Of a stretch of 64,000 bases of DNA, positions 10,408 through 46,773 are shown piece by piece; the first letter of the stretch is position 1, and the number at the start of each line of letters is the position of its first letter. The notes under the pieces were generated by a model. That model did no database searches. It saw only the letters and a list, made by a program, of their open reading frames with translations, and had not been told where the DNA came from. Origin of the DNA: Atopsyche davidsoni (Eukaryota; Arthropoda; Insecta; Trichoptera; Hydrobiosidae); assembly GCA_022113835.1 (NCBI GenBank), contig JAILWY010000025.1, positions 1,364,001 to 1,428,000 of the forward strand, in the 5' to 3' direction. Both the position numbers and the translations under genes were made by a program.

Positions 10408-12067
10408 TTCAAGTTTCAAATTATGCAATCCAAAAAATATCTAATATGGATTTATTTCTCATGTGTTTGTATTGCTTATTAGCAAAAAATATTGTCCTTT
10501 TCTTGAATAAAGTTATGTTAAAACATAAAATATAATCTCTTTTAACATGCATAAAAAAATTATATCAATTGAATATGTGTTGTAAATTTGTAATTGGTCA
10601 TTGTACGCGACCATTTATCTCAAAATAAATATCTTTTGCTTATTAATAAAAAAAGGTTAAATGCAAAAAACGATATGTATGAATTATTTAAGAATACAAA
10701 TAGATCTATTTTATACTGAAATTGTATTTTTTTCATTAAATGTATAAATAAATATATTTATGAATATCATTATAAGGTATGTCAACTCTTAAAATAAAAA
10801 AAAACGTGCTTAAAAATAAGATAAAAATTTGCACATAAGAAGAAAATTGTATTAGAATATGCAGTAGAAATATTCACAAAGCATTGGATTTTATAAATGC
10901 GGGAATCGTAGATATATATGGATGTTTAAATGATTAATCTGAAATATTTAAAAGCTTGAATTAACATTGGAATATGAAATTTGTCTTTATGTGACACATT
11001 ACCACATCCGGACGATAAGACGATGAGTCAATTGAGATTGTGAATAGTGTATCTGGATAGCTTGTGCTCTGTTTATGAGGAGCTCTTATCTGGATATTAA
11101 AGTAAAGAGTAAAAGTAATCGACTATGTGATAATTCTGTGTTATTTTAAAAGAGAAATTGTACTAGGGCTGATCCTACCAGCATCCACGAGATATCGAGT
11201 TCAGTTACAGATGATTGTCAAATATTCAATAAACTCAATTTTTTATACCATAATAGAAAATATAGATGAAAATGGCATAGTTGTTAGTTAAAATATTTCC
11301 TGTCTCACCATTTTTTTCTTTTTAAAACCTGACACCAATGACAAGAAAATTTTAAATTATAACAAATAAACACAGTTATATTGCGAGAATGACCACAAAA
11401 AGATTTCAGTAGTCACTTGTCACACTGATAAAAAATTGCGTAGTCACATCCCTGAATATTATAACGTGTTTTGATTAAATTGATTATTCACAATCATATG
11501 AAAGTCTTTTCGGGCACTTCACTCTGAGCTGACTATCAACACGCACGTAATATTTAAAAAATACTTTACACAAATAAGGTAAGGATTGTAAGGATTGTAA
11601 GGATGTAAGGATTTTCGTAATTTGGAGAAGCAACGGTAATAAACTTAAATTATTATTTTTTTTAACAATTACAACATGTAGCTTCGTGTTCTGGTGGTAA
11701 AGTGTTCACTTGTCGACAGAAGAGTTTTGGACTCGATCTGGTTGAAACAACGTATTTTTATAGCTGTATGTTATATTACATGTATTCAGTCTAGAAAAAT
11801 GTAATAATATATTGAATATGGAAATCAGTGATGTGCGCTTGTTGGGATAAATAAAAACGATTGACAGTTTTTTTAAATAACAGAAACTCTCAGCAAATAC
11901 TCAAAACACTTGCACCTCCTCAGAGCTCAGAAAGTTTAATTATTTACCGGTTACATTAATTTAGGATTTCATTGAAAACTACTAGCGAAGTAAAGAAATG
12001 GCGAATCATTGGTATGGTGAATAACGATTTGGTGAAGTTTATACGATTTCTTGTTTCAGGCTCAAGA
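10408..12067. other. Spacer between copies B and C
   Basis: No gene is seen. It is nearly identical over most of its length to the 0-A spacer (392-2019), which marks a recent duplication or conversion. A local addition near 11580-11605 repeats a TAAGGATTG motif. The tRNA-like stretch is at about 11676-11750. Confidence 0.5.
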
Positions 12068-13062
12068 ATGAATGCGGTGCTGTGGTTCCTTTTCGGGGTG
12101 TTTTCTGCGGTTTCCGCATTAAACTTAGAAAGTAATCGATGCAGCAGTTTTGTAGACGACAAATTGTTTTTCACGTCAGTTCTCGGTTATGAGAATGTTC
12201 AAGGACGAATACTGATCGACAAAGAAGGCAACATCTTCTACAAAATAGATAATTCCATTCAGAGAAATACTTTTCAATTATACGTAAGGAGAGCAAAGAC
12301 GTTGACTCATGAATTGATCGAAGGTATGTTTTAGTTAACCTATTTTACGCTACATCATATTAATATATTTAAGTAATAATTTAAACTATATTTTTAATAT
12401 TTATTTGAATAAAGCATTTTATACTCTTTTCTTTTTTGGAGTTCCGATGCTTCTGTTACGCTTCTGGGGACATTTTCAGGATGTAAAATTGATTTCACGA
12501 AAAAGAGCATTTAATTTCTGTGAGGATTTCAACGAGATTTTTACTACTCTGAATCAAACTTGTTAACTACTCGGGAGCGAGCGCACCTCTCCGAGTACTT
12601 AACAAGTTTCCTGGCAGCCTTCCTAAAAAAACGAGTGTGTTATGAAAAGAAATTCTCCTTTCCACACAGACTGCTACCATTCAAGTTCCTGACATGCCCC
12701 AGTTCCGGGTCCTGTACCATTGGAATATCAGAAAAATGCATCATAATAACATATTTTTAGAATCCAAGTAGCAGACCATGCTCATTTTATATTTCTATTA
12801 AAAAGATTAACTGATAAATTGATTGTATATTTGTTTTAGGACAACCTCCCCTTATAACAGATTGGATTATGGACCAAAATGAAGATATAATCATTTCCAC
12901 AAATTTCCAGGGAATATATAAATACACTTCTGAAAATGGTTTAATAACTCTTTTTACACCAATGGTATATTTTTATTTTTTTGATTCCATTATAATCTAC
13001 TTTAATCCATCTTTATATTTCGTAATCAAACCAATACATTATCACGTATACCATCATACAAT

Positions 13063-13107
<45 letters not shown>

Positions 13108-14339
13108 ATATATATCTTCTTCGGGTGGCTTTCTACGGAGCAGGTTGTTGACCATTTAACTAAACATATTCTTTCTGTAGGGGCTACAGAAAAGTTACCA
13201 GTAAAACCCCACTTCTTCAAAGTACTTCCAGAACATATTCCTGTACAATCATTCTAAAGCCACTATGCTCAGGGCAGAGAATAGGGAGAGCGGGGTGCAT
13301 AAATAAATAAAGTATGGATTTAGATTTATTAAATTGTTTTAGAAGCGCAACATAATGACGCTTGGAATGACTGCAGACGGGACTATTTATGGTTCCGATA
13401 GAAACCATCCAAAATCTTTATATCGTATTTCGGCTGGCAGGGTTGACATATTCCCCGGACTCAAGGGCGTACAGAGACTTGCTTTCGATAGGGAAGATAA
13501 CATGTACGTGCGCCTAATCTCTTTATCAATTGGTCGCTTTGTCGACAATATCATCATCCGATACCAGAGACCGGAAATAGCCAGCGTAACAGGTGACTAG
13601 TTAACTACTTGCTCGGCTAGGGTTATCTTTATAAATATCTGCTCAAGCTTTTTTATGGCCAAATAATTTTAAATTCGATTTAAATATTCTGTAGACGGCC
13701 AAGGAGCTACTTGTAATATATTATCACTTAAACATGTTTGATGTACTTAACAGAATAAATATGTACACATACGAAAATTTGAAGCTTTCAGGATAAAAAG
13801 TGGTGTGCCAATATTAAGTTTTTAGGAACTCCGAAACGACAAACTTGATAACGTTCGATAACGCCACGAACACTATCTTCATCTGCCAAAACAACGGCCT
13901 CCTCTACCTGAAGCCTCCGAACATCGTCCCGCGGAAGGTTCCGGGACAGTCGAAAGTGACGGCGATGGGGCTGGACAGCAAGGGGAACGTCTACCTCGGG
14001 AATGGCATGCAACTCATGATTCTGGAGCCATGCGACTCGCAGCACAGACTTTTGAAGAACGCCAAGAACACGGCGGAGCAGACGACCATCTCAAATGACA
14101 ACAAGCCAACAAATGAAGGTTTCTCGTTGGGCACTCAGAATAATGACACCCGATTTCAATTGTTGGAGGAACGAATCAAATATTTGGAAAGTTTTGTGAA
14201 GAACTATTTTATAAGAACGATTTTGAAACAGATCGTTTATTCATTTTTCAACTTTAAAAAAAAAAAATTACGCAATTCAATAAAACATCAATTATGGATA
14301 TATTTCTCATGTGCTTTTTTGCTTATTAGCAAAAAATAA
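12068..14339 (+). CDS. Propeller-array copy C: 383 aa with a frameshifted, lengthened C-terminus
   Basis: Exons: 12068-12323, 12840-12964, 13343-13592, 13819-14339. Exons 1-3 and the first three quarters of exon 4 match copy A: signal peptide, six blades, cysteines near residue 25 and in EPCD. Near 14210, where the paralogs encode VKNLTKIDIDFETVR and stop, a small indel and substitutions shift the frame, so translation continues through former 3' untranslated sequence to a stop at 14337-14339, adding a lysine-rich and hydrophobic tail (KKKKLRNSIKH). Start, introns and the odd TTAAG acceptor are as in the other copies. The donor of exon 1 is GTATGT. AATAAA follows at 14353-14358. It may be a functional variant or an early pseudogene. 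Confidence 0.7.
12556..12609. repeat. Inverted repeat (hairpin) in intron 1 of copy C
   Basis: Arms AACTTGTTAACTACTCGG and CCGAGTACTTAACAAGTT, one mismatch, flank a loop of about 16 nt. This is the imperfect relative of the perfect hairpin in copy D. Confidence 0.85.
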
Positions 14340-15855
14340 TGTCCATTTTATGAATAAAGTTATGTTAAAACATAAAATATATATCATAAAATAACATAAA
14401 AAATATAATCTCTTTTAACGTGCATAAAAAAATTATATCGAATAAATATGTGTTATCAATTTTTTAATTGGTCATTGTACGCGACCAATTATCTTAAAAT
14501 TAATATGTTATGCTTATTAATAAAAAAATATTAAATGCAAAAACGATATGTATGTTTTATTTAAGAATACAAATAGATCTATTTAATACTGAAATTGTAG
14601 TTTTCTCATTAAACGTATAAATAAATATATTTATGAATATCATTATAAGCTTATAAGGTATGTCATATCTAAAAATAAAAAAATTTCATGCATTATAATA
14701 TGATAAAAAATAGCACATAAGAATCAAATTGTATTAAAATAGACAGTAAAAATATTCACAAAGCTTGAATTAACATCGGAATATGTCTGTTTGTCTTCAT
14801 GTCATACATTTCCACATCCGAACGATAAGATGATGAGTACCATCGAGGTGAATAGTTTATCTGGATAGCTTGTGCTCTGAGCAGCTTTTATCTGGATATT
14901 AAAGAAAATAGTATAGGTTATCGACCATCCGATAATTCTGTGTTATTTTAAAAGTGAAATTGTACTAGGGCTGACCCTACCAGCATCCACGAGGCATCGA
15001 GATCAGTTACAGATGATTGTCAAATATTCAATAAACTCAATTTTTTATACCATAATAGAAAATATAGTTGAAAATGGCATTGTTGTTAATTAAAATATTT
15101 CCTGTCTCACCTTTTTTACTTTTTAAAACCTGACATTGGTGTCAAGAAAATTTTAAAATATAATAAATAAACACAGTTATATTGCGAGAATGACCACAAC
15201 ATTATTTAAGTAGTCACTTGTTACACCGAAAAATAAATTGCACAGTCACATCCCTGAAAATTATAACGTGCTTTAATCAAATTGATTATTCACAATCATA
15301 TGAAAGTCTTCTCCTGGCACTTCACTCTGAGCTGACTATCGACACGCACGTATTATTTAAAAAATACTTTACACAAATAAGGTTCTGATTGTAAGACTTT
15401 TCGTAATTTGGAGGAGCAACGGTAATATACTTAAATTATTAGTATTTTTAACAATTACAACATGTAGCTTCGTGATCTGGTGGTAAAGTGTTCACTTGAA
15501 GACAGAAGAGCTTTGGACTCGATCTGGTTGAAACAGCGTATTTTTATAGTTGTATGTTATGTTACATGTATTCAGTCTAGAAAAAAATGTAAAAAAATAT
15601 TGAATATAGAAATCAGTGATGTGCGCTTGTTGGGATAAATAAAAACGATTGACAGTGTTTTTAAATAATAGAAACTCTCAGCAAATACTCAAAACACTTG
15701 CACCTCCTCAGAGCTCAGAAAGTTTAATTATTTACCGGTTCCATTCATTAAGCATTTCATAGAAAACTTCTAGCGAAGTAAAGAAATGGCGAATCATTGG
15801 TATGGTGAATAACTATTTGGTGAAGTTTATACGATTTCTTGTTTCAGGCTCAAGA
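14340..15855. other. Spacer between copies C and D
   Basis: No gene is seen. It has the usual spacer layout: AATAAA at 14353-14358, tRNA-like stretch at about 15461-15535, acceptor-like TTTCTTGTTTCAG just before the copy D start. Confidence 0.45.
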
Positions 15856-16851
15856 ATGAATGCAGTGCTGTGGTTATTTTTCGGGGTGTTTTCTGCGGTT
15901 TCCGCATTAAACATAGAACGTAACCAATGCAGCAGTTTTGTAGACGACAAATTATTTTTTACGTCAGTTCTCGGTTATGTGAATGTTACAGGACGAATAC
16001 TGATCGACAAGGAAGGCAACATCTTCTACATAGCAGATAAAGGTCTCAATTATGAAAATGATAAGAGGATTATTCATTTATACGTAAGGAGAGCAAAGAC
16101 GTTGGCTCATGAATTGATCGAAGGTAAGTTTTAGTTAACCTATTTTATAAGATATTTCAGTAATAATTTAAACTACTCGTATATTTTTTTATATTTATTT
16201 GAATAAAGCATTTTTTCCTTTTTCGAGTTCCGATGCTTCTGTTACGCTTCTGGGGACATTTTCAGGATGTAAAATTAATTTCACGAAAAAAAGCATTTAA
16301 TTTCTGTGAGGATTTTAACGAGATCTTTACTACTCTGAATCAAACTTGTTAAGTACTCGGGAGCGAGCGCACCTCTCCGAGTACTTAACAAGTTTCCTGG
16401 CAGCCTTCCTGAAAAAACGAGTGTGTTTTGAAAAGAAATTCTCCTTTCCACACAGACTGCTACCATCCAAGTCCCTGACATGCCCCAGTTCCTGGTCCTG
16501 TACCATTTAAATATCAGAAAAATGCATCATAATATTTTTTTATAATCCATGTTACAGACAATGCTCATTTTATATTTGTATTAAAAATATTAACTGATAA
16601 ATTATTTGTATATTTGTTTCAGGACAACCTACAGATACAACAGACTGGATTATGGACCAAAATGAAGATATATTAATTTCCACAAATGGCCAGGGAATAT
16701 ATAAATACACTTCTGAAAATGGTTTAATTACTCTTCTTATACCAATGGTATAATTTTATTTTTTTGATTCTTTTATAATCTACTTTAATCCATCTTTCGT
16801 AATCAAACCAATACATTATCACGTATACCATCATACGATCATTCACACACA

Positions 16852-16907
<56 letters not shown>

Positions 16908-18071
16908 AATATTTACCTTCATCGGGTGGCTTTTTACAGAGGAGGTTGTTGACCATTTAACTGAACATATATTATTTCTGTAACTGGCTACAGAAAAGTT
17001 ACCAGGAAGATCCCACTTCTACAAAGTACTTCCAGAACATATCCCTGTACAATCATTCCAAGGCCACTATTCCGTTACCGATGCTCCACACAAGCTCAGG
17101 GCACTGAATGGGGAGAACAGGAATGCCTAAATATATAAAATATTGATTAAGATTTTTTAAATTGTTTTAGAATTACAATATACCCGCGCTTGGAATGACT
17201 GTCAACGGGACTATTTATGCTTCCGCTGAAGGCGATCTAGGATCTTTATATCGTATTTCGGCTGGCAGGCTTGACAAATTCCCCGGATCCAGCTCCGTAC
17301 AGAGACTTGCTTTTGATAGGGAAGATAACATGTACGTGCGCTCAATCCTATATTCATATAGACGCAGTGACGAGAAAATCATCATCCAATACCAGAGACC
17401 GGAAAAAGCCAGCGTAACAGGTGACTAGTTAACTACTTGCTCGACAGGGGCTATCTTTATAAATATCTGCTCAAGCTTTTTTATGGCCAAATAATTTTTT
17501 ATTCGTGTTACATATTCTGTAGACGGCGAGGGCGCTTTTTATAATATATTATCACTTAAACATGTTTGATGTACTTAACAGAATAAATATCTACCCATGC
17601 GTAAATTTGAAGCTTTCAGAATAAAAAGTGGTGTGCCAATATTAAGTTTTACAGAATTCCACAATGACAAATTTGATAACGTTCGATAACGCCACGAACA
17701 CTATCTTCATCTGCCAAAACAACGGCCTCCTCTACCTGAAGCCTCCGAACATCGTCCCGCGGGAGGTTCCGGGACAGTCGACAGTGACGGCGATGGGGCT
17801 GGACAGCAAGGGGAACGTCTACCTCGGGAATGGCTGGAAACTCATGATTCTGGAGCCATGCGACTCACAGCACAGACTTTTGAACGACGCCAAGAACACG
17901 GCCGAGCAGACGGCCATCTCAAATGACAAGAATCCCACAAATGAAGGTTTCCCATCGAGTATTCAAAATATTGACACCCGTCTTCATTTGTTGGAGGAAC
18001 GATTAAAATATTTCGAAAATTTTGTGAAGAACTTGACAAAAATTGATGTCGATTTTGAAACAGTTCGTTGA
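15856..18071 (+). CDS. Propeller-array copy D: secreted ommochrome-binding-protein-like protein, 355 aa, apparently intact
   Basis: Exons: 15856-16123, 16623-16747, 17171-17420, 17647-18071 (1068 nt). Donors are consensus (GTAAGT after exon 1), the intron 1 acceptor is TTTCAG, and every phase is kept. The signal peptide MNAVLWLFFGVFSAVSA is followed by six blade motifs (IDKEGNIFYI, MDQNEDILI, TVNGTIYAS, FDREDNMYV, FDNATNTIFIC, LDSKGNVYL). Cysteines occur after the signal peptide, in blade five and in EPCD. The tail LHLLEERLKYFENFVKNL looks coiled-coil-like. Exon 1 is the most divergent part: the loop after IFY differs in length and sequence between copies, as expected of a surface loop under diversification. 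This is the cleanest copy in the window. AATAAA is at 18185-18190. Confidence 0.78.
16342..16395. repeat. Perfect 19-bp inverted repeat in intron 1 of copy D
   Basis: Arms AAACTTGTTAAGTACTCGG and CCGAGTACTTAACAAGTTT pair perfectly around a 16-nt loop. Copies B and E keep the left arm but have GAGC(G/A)AGCTGGCA where the right arm would be, so C and D gained the second arm or B and E lost it. Confidence 0.92.
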
Positions 18072-20424
18072 TTCAAATTTCAACTTTAAAAAAAAAAAAA
18101 ACGCAATTCAAAAAAATATCAATTCTGGATATATTTCTCAAGTGTTTGTATTGCTTACAGGCAAAAAATATTGTCCTTTTCATTAATAAAGTTATGTAAA
18201 ACCATAAAATATAATCTCTTTTAACATGCATTAAAAAATTATATCGAATAAATATGTGTTTTTCAATTTGTAATTGGTCACTGTACGCGACCATTTATTT
18301 TATAATTAATATGTTTTGCTTATTAATGAGAAAGTTTTAATAAACAAAAACGACACGAATGACTTATATATTAAAATACGAATAAATACGTTTAATACTG
18401 AAATTATAGTTTTTTCATAAAATGGATAAATAAATATATTTATGAATATAATCATAAGGTATAAATACTGTAAAATAATGAAGTCACGTTGTTCTATCGT
18501 GTAACGCTTCATTTTTACTATCCCAAATCTGTCAGCTGTCAAATCGTTTTTTTTTTAAGTATTCCCAAAATTTTACTGCTGAAATGGCGACAAATTCAAA
18601 TCTTGCCTTAATTTTGGGACACCCTATATATATCTTAAAATATAATAAAAATTTAATCTCTTTTAACAAGCATAAAAAAAAATTATCAAAAATTATATGT
18701 TGTCAATTTTTTAATTGGTCATTGTATGCAACCATTTATCTTATAATTAATATGTTTTGCTTATTAATAAAAAAAGGTTTAAATGGAAAAAACGATATGT
18801 ATGTATTATTTATGAATACAAATAGATCTATTTAATACAAAATTGTATTTTTTTCATTAAGTATATAAATAAATATATTTATAAATATCATTATAAGGTA
18901 TATCATCAAATAAGATAAAAAATTGGATATAAGAATAAAATTGTATTAGAATAGGCAGTAGAAATATTCACAAAGCATCGGAATTTATAAATGCGGGAAT
19001 TGTAGGTAGATATATATGGATGTTAAATGATTAATCTGAAATATTTAAAAGCTTGAATTAACATTGGAATATGAAAGTTTGTCTTCATGTGACACATTTC
19101 CACATCCGGACGATAAGACGATGAGTCAATCGAGACAGTGAATAGTGTATCTGGAAAGCTTGTGCTCTGTTTATGAGGAGCTCTTATCTGGATATTAAAG
19201 CAAAGAGTAAAGGTTATCGACTATCCGATAATTCTGTGTTATTTTAAAAGAGAAATTGTACTAGGGCTGACCCTACCAGCATCCACGAGACATCGAGTTC
19301 AGTTACAGATGATTGTCAAATATTCAATAAACTCATTTTTTTATACCACAATAAAAAATATAGAAGAAAGTGACATCTTTGAATATAAAAAAAAAAAATC
19401 GTGTCTAATAATTTTCAAAGAACCAATGACAAGAAAATTTGAAATCATAACAAATAAACACAGTTATATTGCTAGAATGACCACAAAATTATTTCAGTAG
19501 TCACTTGTCACACCGAAAAAAAATTGCGTAGACACATCCCTGAAAATTATAACGTGTTTTGATAAAATTGATTATTCACAATCATATGAAAGTCTTTTCT
19601 GGCACTTCACTCTGAGCTGACTATCGAGACGCACGCAATGTTTAAAAAATACTTTACACAAATAAGGTTCTGATTGTAAGGGTTTTCGTAATTTGGAGGA
19701 GTAACGGTAATATACTTAATTTTATATATTTTTTAATAATAACAACATGTAGCTTTATGTTCTGGCTATAAAGTGTTCACTTGTCGATAAAAGAGTTTTG
19801 GACTGGATCTGGTTGAATCAACGTATTTTTTCAACTGTGTGTTATGTTATATGTATTCAGCTTAGAAAAAAAATGTAATAAAACATTGAATTATGAAATC
19901 AGTGATTTGCGCTGATTGGTGCAACAGTGCTACGATTAAATTGTAATGTAAGTGATAAGATATGTTCTCAGAATGTGTGTTGAGCCGAGCGATTGCTTGG
20001 TCAGTCTTACAACAAAGGTAAATAAGAACAGAGGTCTCTCTATCTGTACTACAAAAGTAAAAAAGATTGACAGTCTTATTAATTATAGAAAGATTGTTCA
20101 AGTGTTCACTTGTCGATAGAAGAGTTTTGGACTCGATCTAGTTGAAACATCGCATTTTTTTAGTTGTATGTTATGTTACATGTATTCAGTCTAGAAAAAA
20201 ATGTTAAAAAAATTGAATATAGAAATCAGTGATGTGCGCTTGTTGGGATAAATAAAGACGATTGACAGTTTTTTTTAAATAACAGAAACTCTCAGCAAAT
20301 ATTCAAAACACTTGCACCTCCGAAAGGTTCAGGAAGTAAAATTACTAACCGGTTAAATTCATTTCATAAAAAACTGAATAACGATTTGGTGAAGTTTATA
20401 CTATTTCTTGTTTCAGGCTCAAGA
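18072..20424. other. Spacer between copies D and E with a doubled 3' flank
   Basis: No gene is seen. The 3' flank appears twice, at about 18205-18462 and 18637-18905, separated by 170 bp not found in other spacers (includes TTTTGGGACACCCTATATA near 18615). The first flank resembles the sequence after copy E (ACGTTTAATACTGAAAT, AAAATGGATAAATAAAT), the second the flanks after copies 0-C. The spacer also shares with the A-B spacer an extra block at about 19910-20110 that doubles the GTTCACTTGTCGA leader-like stretch. Confidence 0.6.
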
Positions 20425-22746
20425 ATGAATGCGGTGCTGTGGTTATTTTTTGGGGTGTTTTCTGCGGTTTCCGCATTAAACTTAGAAAGTAATCGTTGCA
20501 GCGGTTTTGTAGACGACAAATTGTTTTTTACGTCAGTTCTCGGTGATTTAAATGTTCACGGACGAATACTGATCGACAAGGAAGGCAACATCTTCTACAA
20601 AATAGGTTCCTAACCATTTATTGACCACCGCCCCCTCGGCAAAAAAAAATAATTCCAACGCCCCCTTTGACATAACAGTTATAATTATACCATTTTTTTC
20701 CATATAAAAATACCATAGGGGTATCCCATAACGCCCCCCTTTCTCCCTTGGACTCGCAACCGTCCCCTAAAAGGCAGTACCGCAGCGGTTGGGAATTTAC
20801 GGACCATACACCACCAACAATAATAACAACAATAAGTTTATACGTAAGGAGAGCAAAGACGTTGACTCATGAATTGATCGAAGGTACGTTTTAGTTAACC
20901 TATTTTATAAGATATTTCAGTAATAATTTAAACTATATTTTTTATATTTATTTGAATAAAGCATCTTTTACTCTTTTCTTTTTTGGGAGTTCCGATGCTT
21001 CTGTTACGGTTCTGGGGACATTTTCAGGATGTAAAATTGATTTCTCTAGAAAGTACATTTAATGTCAGTAAGGATTTGAATGAGATTTTGACTACTCCGG
21101 ATCAAACTTGTTAAGTACTCGGGAGCGAGCGCACCTCTCCGAGCGAGCTGGCAGGCTTCCTAAAAAAACAAGTGTGTTTTGAAAAGAAATTCTCCTTTCC
21201 ACACAGACTGCTACCATCCAAGTTCCTGGCATGCCCCAGTTCCGGGTCCTGTACCATTGGAATATCAGAAAAATGCATCATAATAACATATTTTTAGAAT
21301 CCAAGTAGCAGACCATGCTCATTTTATATTTGTATTAAAAAGATTAACTAATAAATTGTTTGTATATTTGTTTCAGGACAACCTACAGATATAACAGATT
21401 GGATTATGGACCAAAATGAAGATATATTTATTTCCACAAATGGCAAGGGAATATATAAATACACTTTTGAAAATGGTTTAATAACTCATCTTATACCATT
21501 GGTATATTTTTATTTTATTTGTTTGTCCTTTAATCCATCTTTATATAATTTAATATGTAATCAAACCATTGCATAATCCCGTATATCATCATACAATCAA
21601 ACACACACACACTTTGTGGCTTTCTACAGAGTAGGTTGTTGACCATTTCACTGAACATATATTCTTTCTGTAGCAGGCTACAGAAAAATTTACCAGGAAG
21701 ACCTCACTTCTACAAGGTTCTTCCAGACCTTATCCATGCACAATCATTTCAAGTCCACTATTCCGTTACCGATACTCCACACGAGCTCAGGGCACAGAAT
21801 GGGGAGAGCAGGAGTGCCTAAATATATAAAATATTGATTTAGATTTTTTTTATTGTTTTAGAATCGCAACATACCTGCGCTTGGAATTACTGTCGACGGG
21901 GCTATTTATGCTTCCGATGGAAGCAATCCAGGATCTTTGTACCGTATTTTGGCAGGCAGAATGGTCAAGTCTCCTGGTCCCAGCAACGTACAGAGACTTG
22001 CTTTTGATAGGGAAGATAACTTGTACGTGCGCGTAAGCTCAGATCCAAGGAAGCTTATAGGCGAGACAATCATCATCCGAGACCAGAGACCGGAAATAGT
22101 CAACTTAACAGGTGACTAGTTAACTACTTGATCGGCTGGGGCTATCTTTTTATGCTTTTTTATGGCCAAATAATTTTATATTCAAGTGACATATTCTGTA
22201 AACGGCGAGGGCGCTATTAAAATATTTATTATCACTTAATCATGTTTTAAGTACTTAACAGAATAAATATGTGCCCATACGTATATTTGAAGTGAATAAA
22301 AAGTGGTGTGCCAATATTAAGTTTTCCAGAACTCCAAAACGACACACTTGATAACTTTCGATAACGCCACGAACACTATCTTCATCTGCCAAGACAACGG
22401 CCTCATCTACCTGAAGCCTCCGAACATCGTCCCGCGGGAGGTTCCGGGACAGTCGACAGTGACGGCGATGGGGCTGGACAGCAAGGGGAACGTCTACCTT
22501 GGAACTGGCAACCAGCTCCTGATGCTGGAGCCTTGCGACTCGCTGCACAGACTTTTGAACGACGCCAAGAACACGGCAGAGCAGACGGCCAAAACAAATG
22601 ACAAGAATCCCACAAATGAAGGTTTCCCATCGAGTATTAAAAATAATGACACTCGACTTCAATTGTTGGAGGAAAGGATAAAATATTTGGAAAATGTTGT
22701 GAATAACTTGACAAAAATTGATATCGATTTTGAAACAATTCGTTGA
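20425..22746 (+). pseudogene. Propeller-array copy E: exon 1 interrupted by a transposon, probable pseudogene
   Basis: Exon equivalents: 20425-20883 (interrupted), 21377-21501, 21862-22111, 22322-22746. Exon 1 starts normally (MNAVLWLFFGVFSAVSA, Cys25, KEGNIFYKI), but a GC-rich insert of about 210 bp with hAT-like features adds an in-frame stop at 20611-20613. The ancestral exon resumes at about 20809 and keeps its donor GTACGT. Exons 2-4 are open and well conserved. The poly(A) region found 100 bp after the other copies is deleted here. The leader upstream is also shortened. Unless the insert is spliced out, only a 62-aa secreted fragment would be made. Confidence 0.75.
20598..20808. mobile_element. 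hAT-related MITE inside exon 1 of copy E
   Basis: It carries the same signatures as the hAT element in copy A: GACCACCGCCCCCT, CGCCCCCTTTGACATAA, TAGTTATAATTATAC-like and CCGAACC/GGTTGGGAA-like ends, with TTGGACTC and CGCCCCCC in the other subterminal region. The borders are approximate; I could not see a clear 8-bp target duplication. Confidence 0.7.
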
Positions 22747-23258
22747 TTCGCATTTCAAGTTTAAGCATCATAAAAATATTATCTCTTTTAACATGCATTA
22801 AAAAAATTATTAAAAAAATATGTGTTACCTTGTACGCGACCATTTATCTTATCATGAATATGTTTTGCTTTATACATATGAAAGTTTAATTAAAAAAAAA
22901 CGATACGCATGCATTATATAATATAATACAAATAAATACGTTTAATACTGAAATAGTAGTTTTTATCATAAAATGGATAAATAAATTTAAAGTTAAAATA
23001 AAAAAAATACATGCTTGTAAATAAAATACATAATTAATACACAAGAATAAAATTGTATACAAATAGGCAGTATAAATATCTACAAAGCATTCAAATATAA
23101 CGTTTAATAATTTTCGTACTGCATGAATTAAATAAAAAAGTAAATCCTCATAATCGTATATAATTTATTAATTAGTTTTTAAGACAAGAAAAAAATATAT
23201 GAGGATAAATTGAATTTTTTGAACGTTTGTAAAATATAATATTATAAAAATGCATTAC
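22747..23258. other. Right flank of the array
   Basis: A shortened 3' flank of copy E, AT-rich, resembling the first flank in the D-E spacer. No gene is seen before the STK32 exon at 23259. Confidence 0.5.
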
Positions 23259-46773
<23,515 letters not shown>

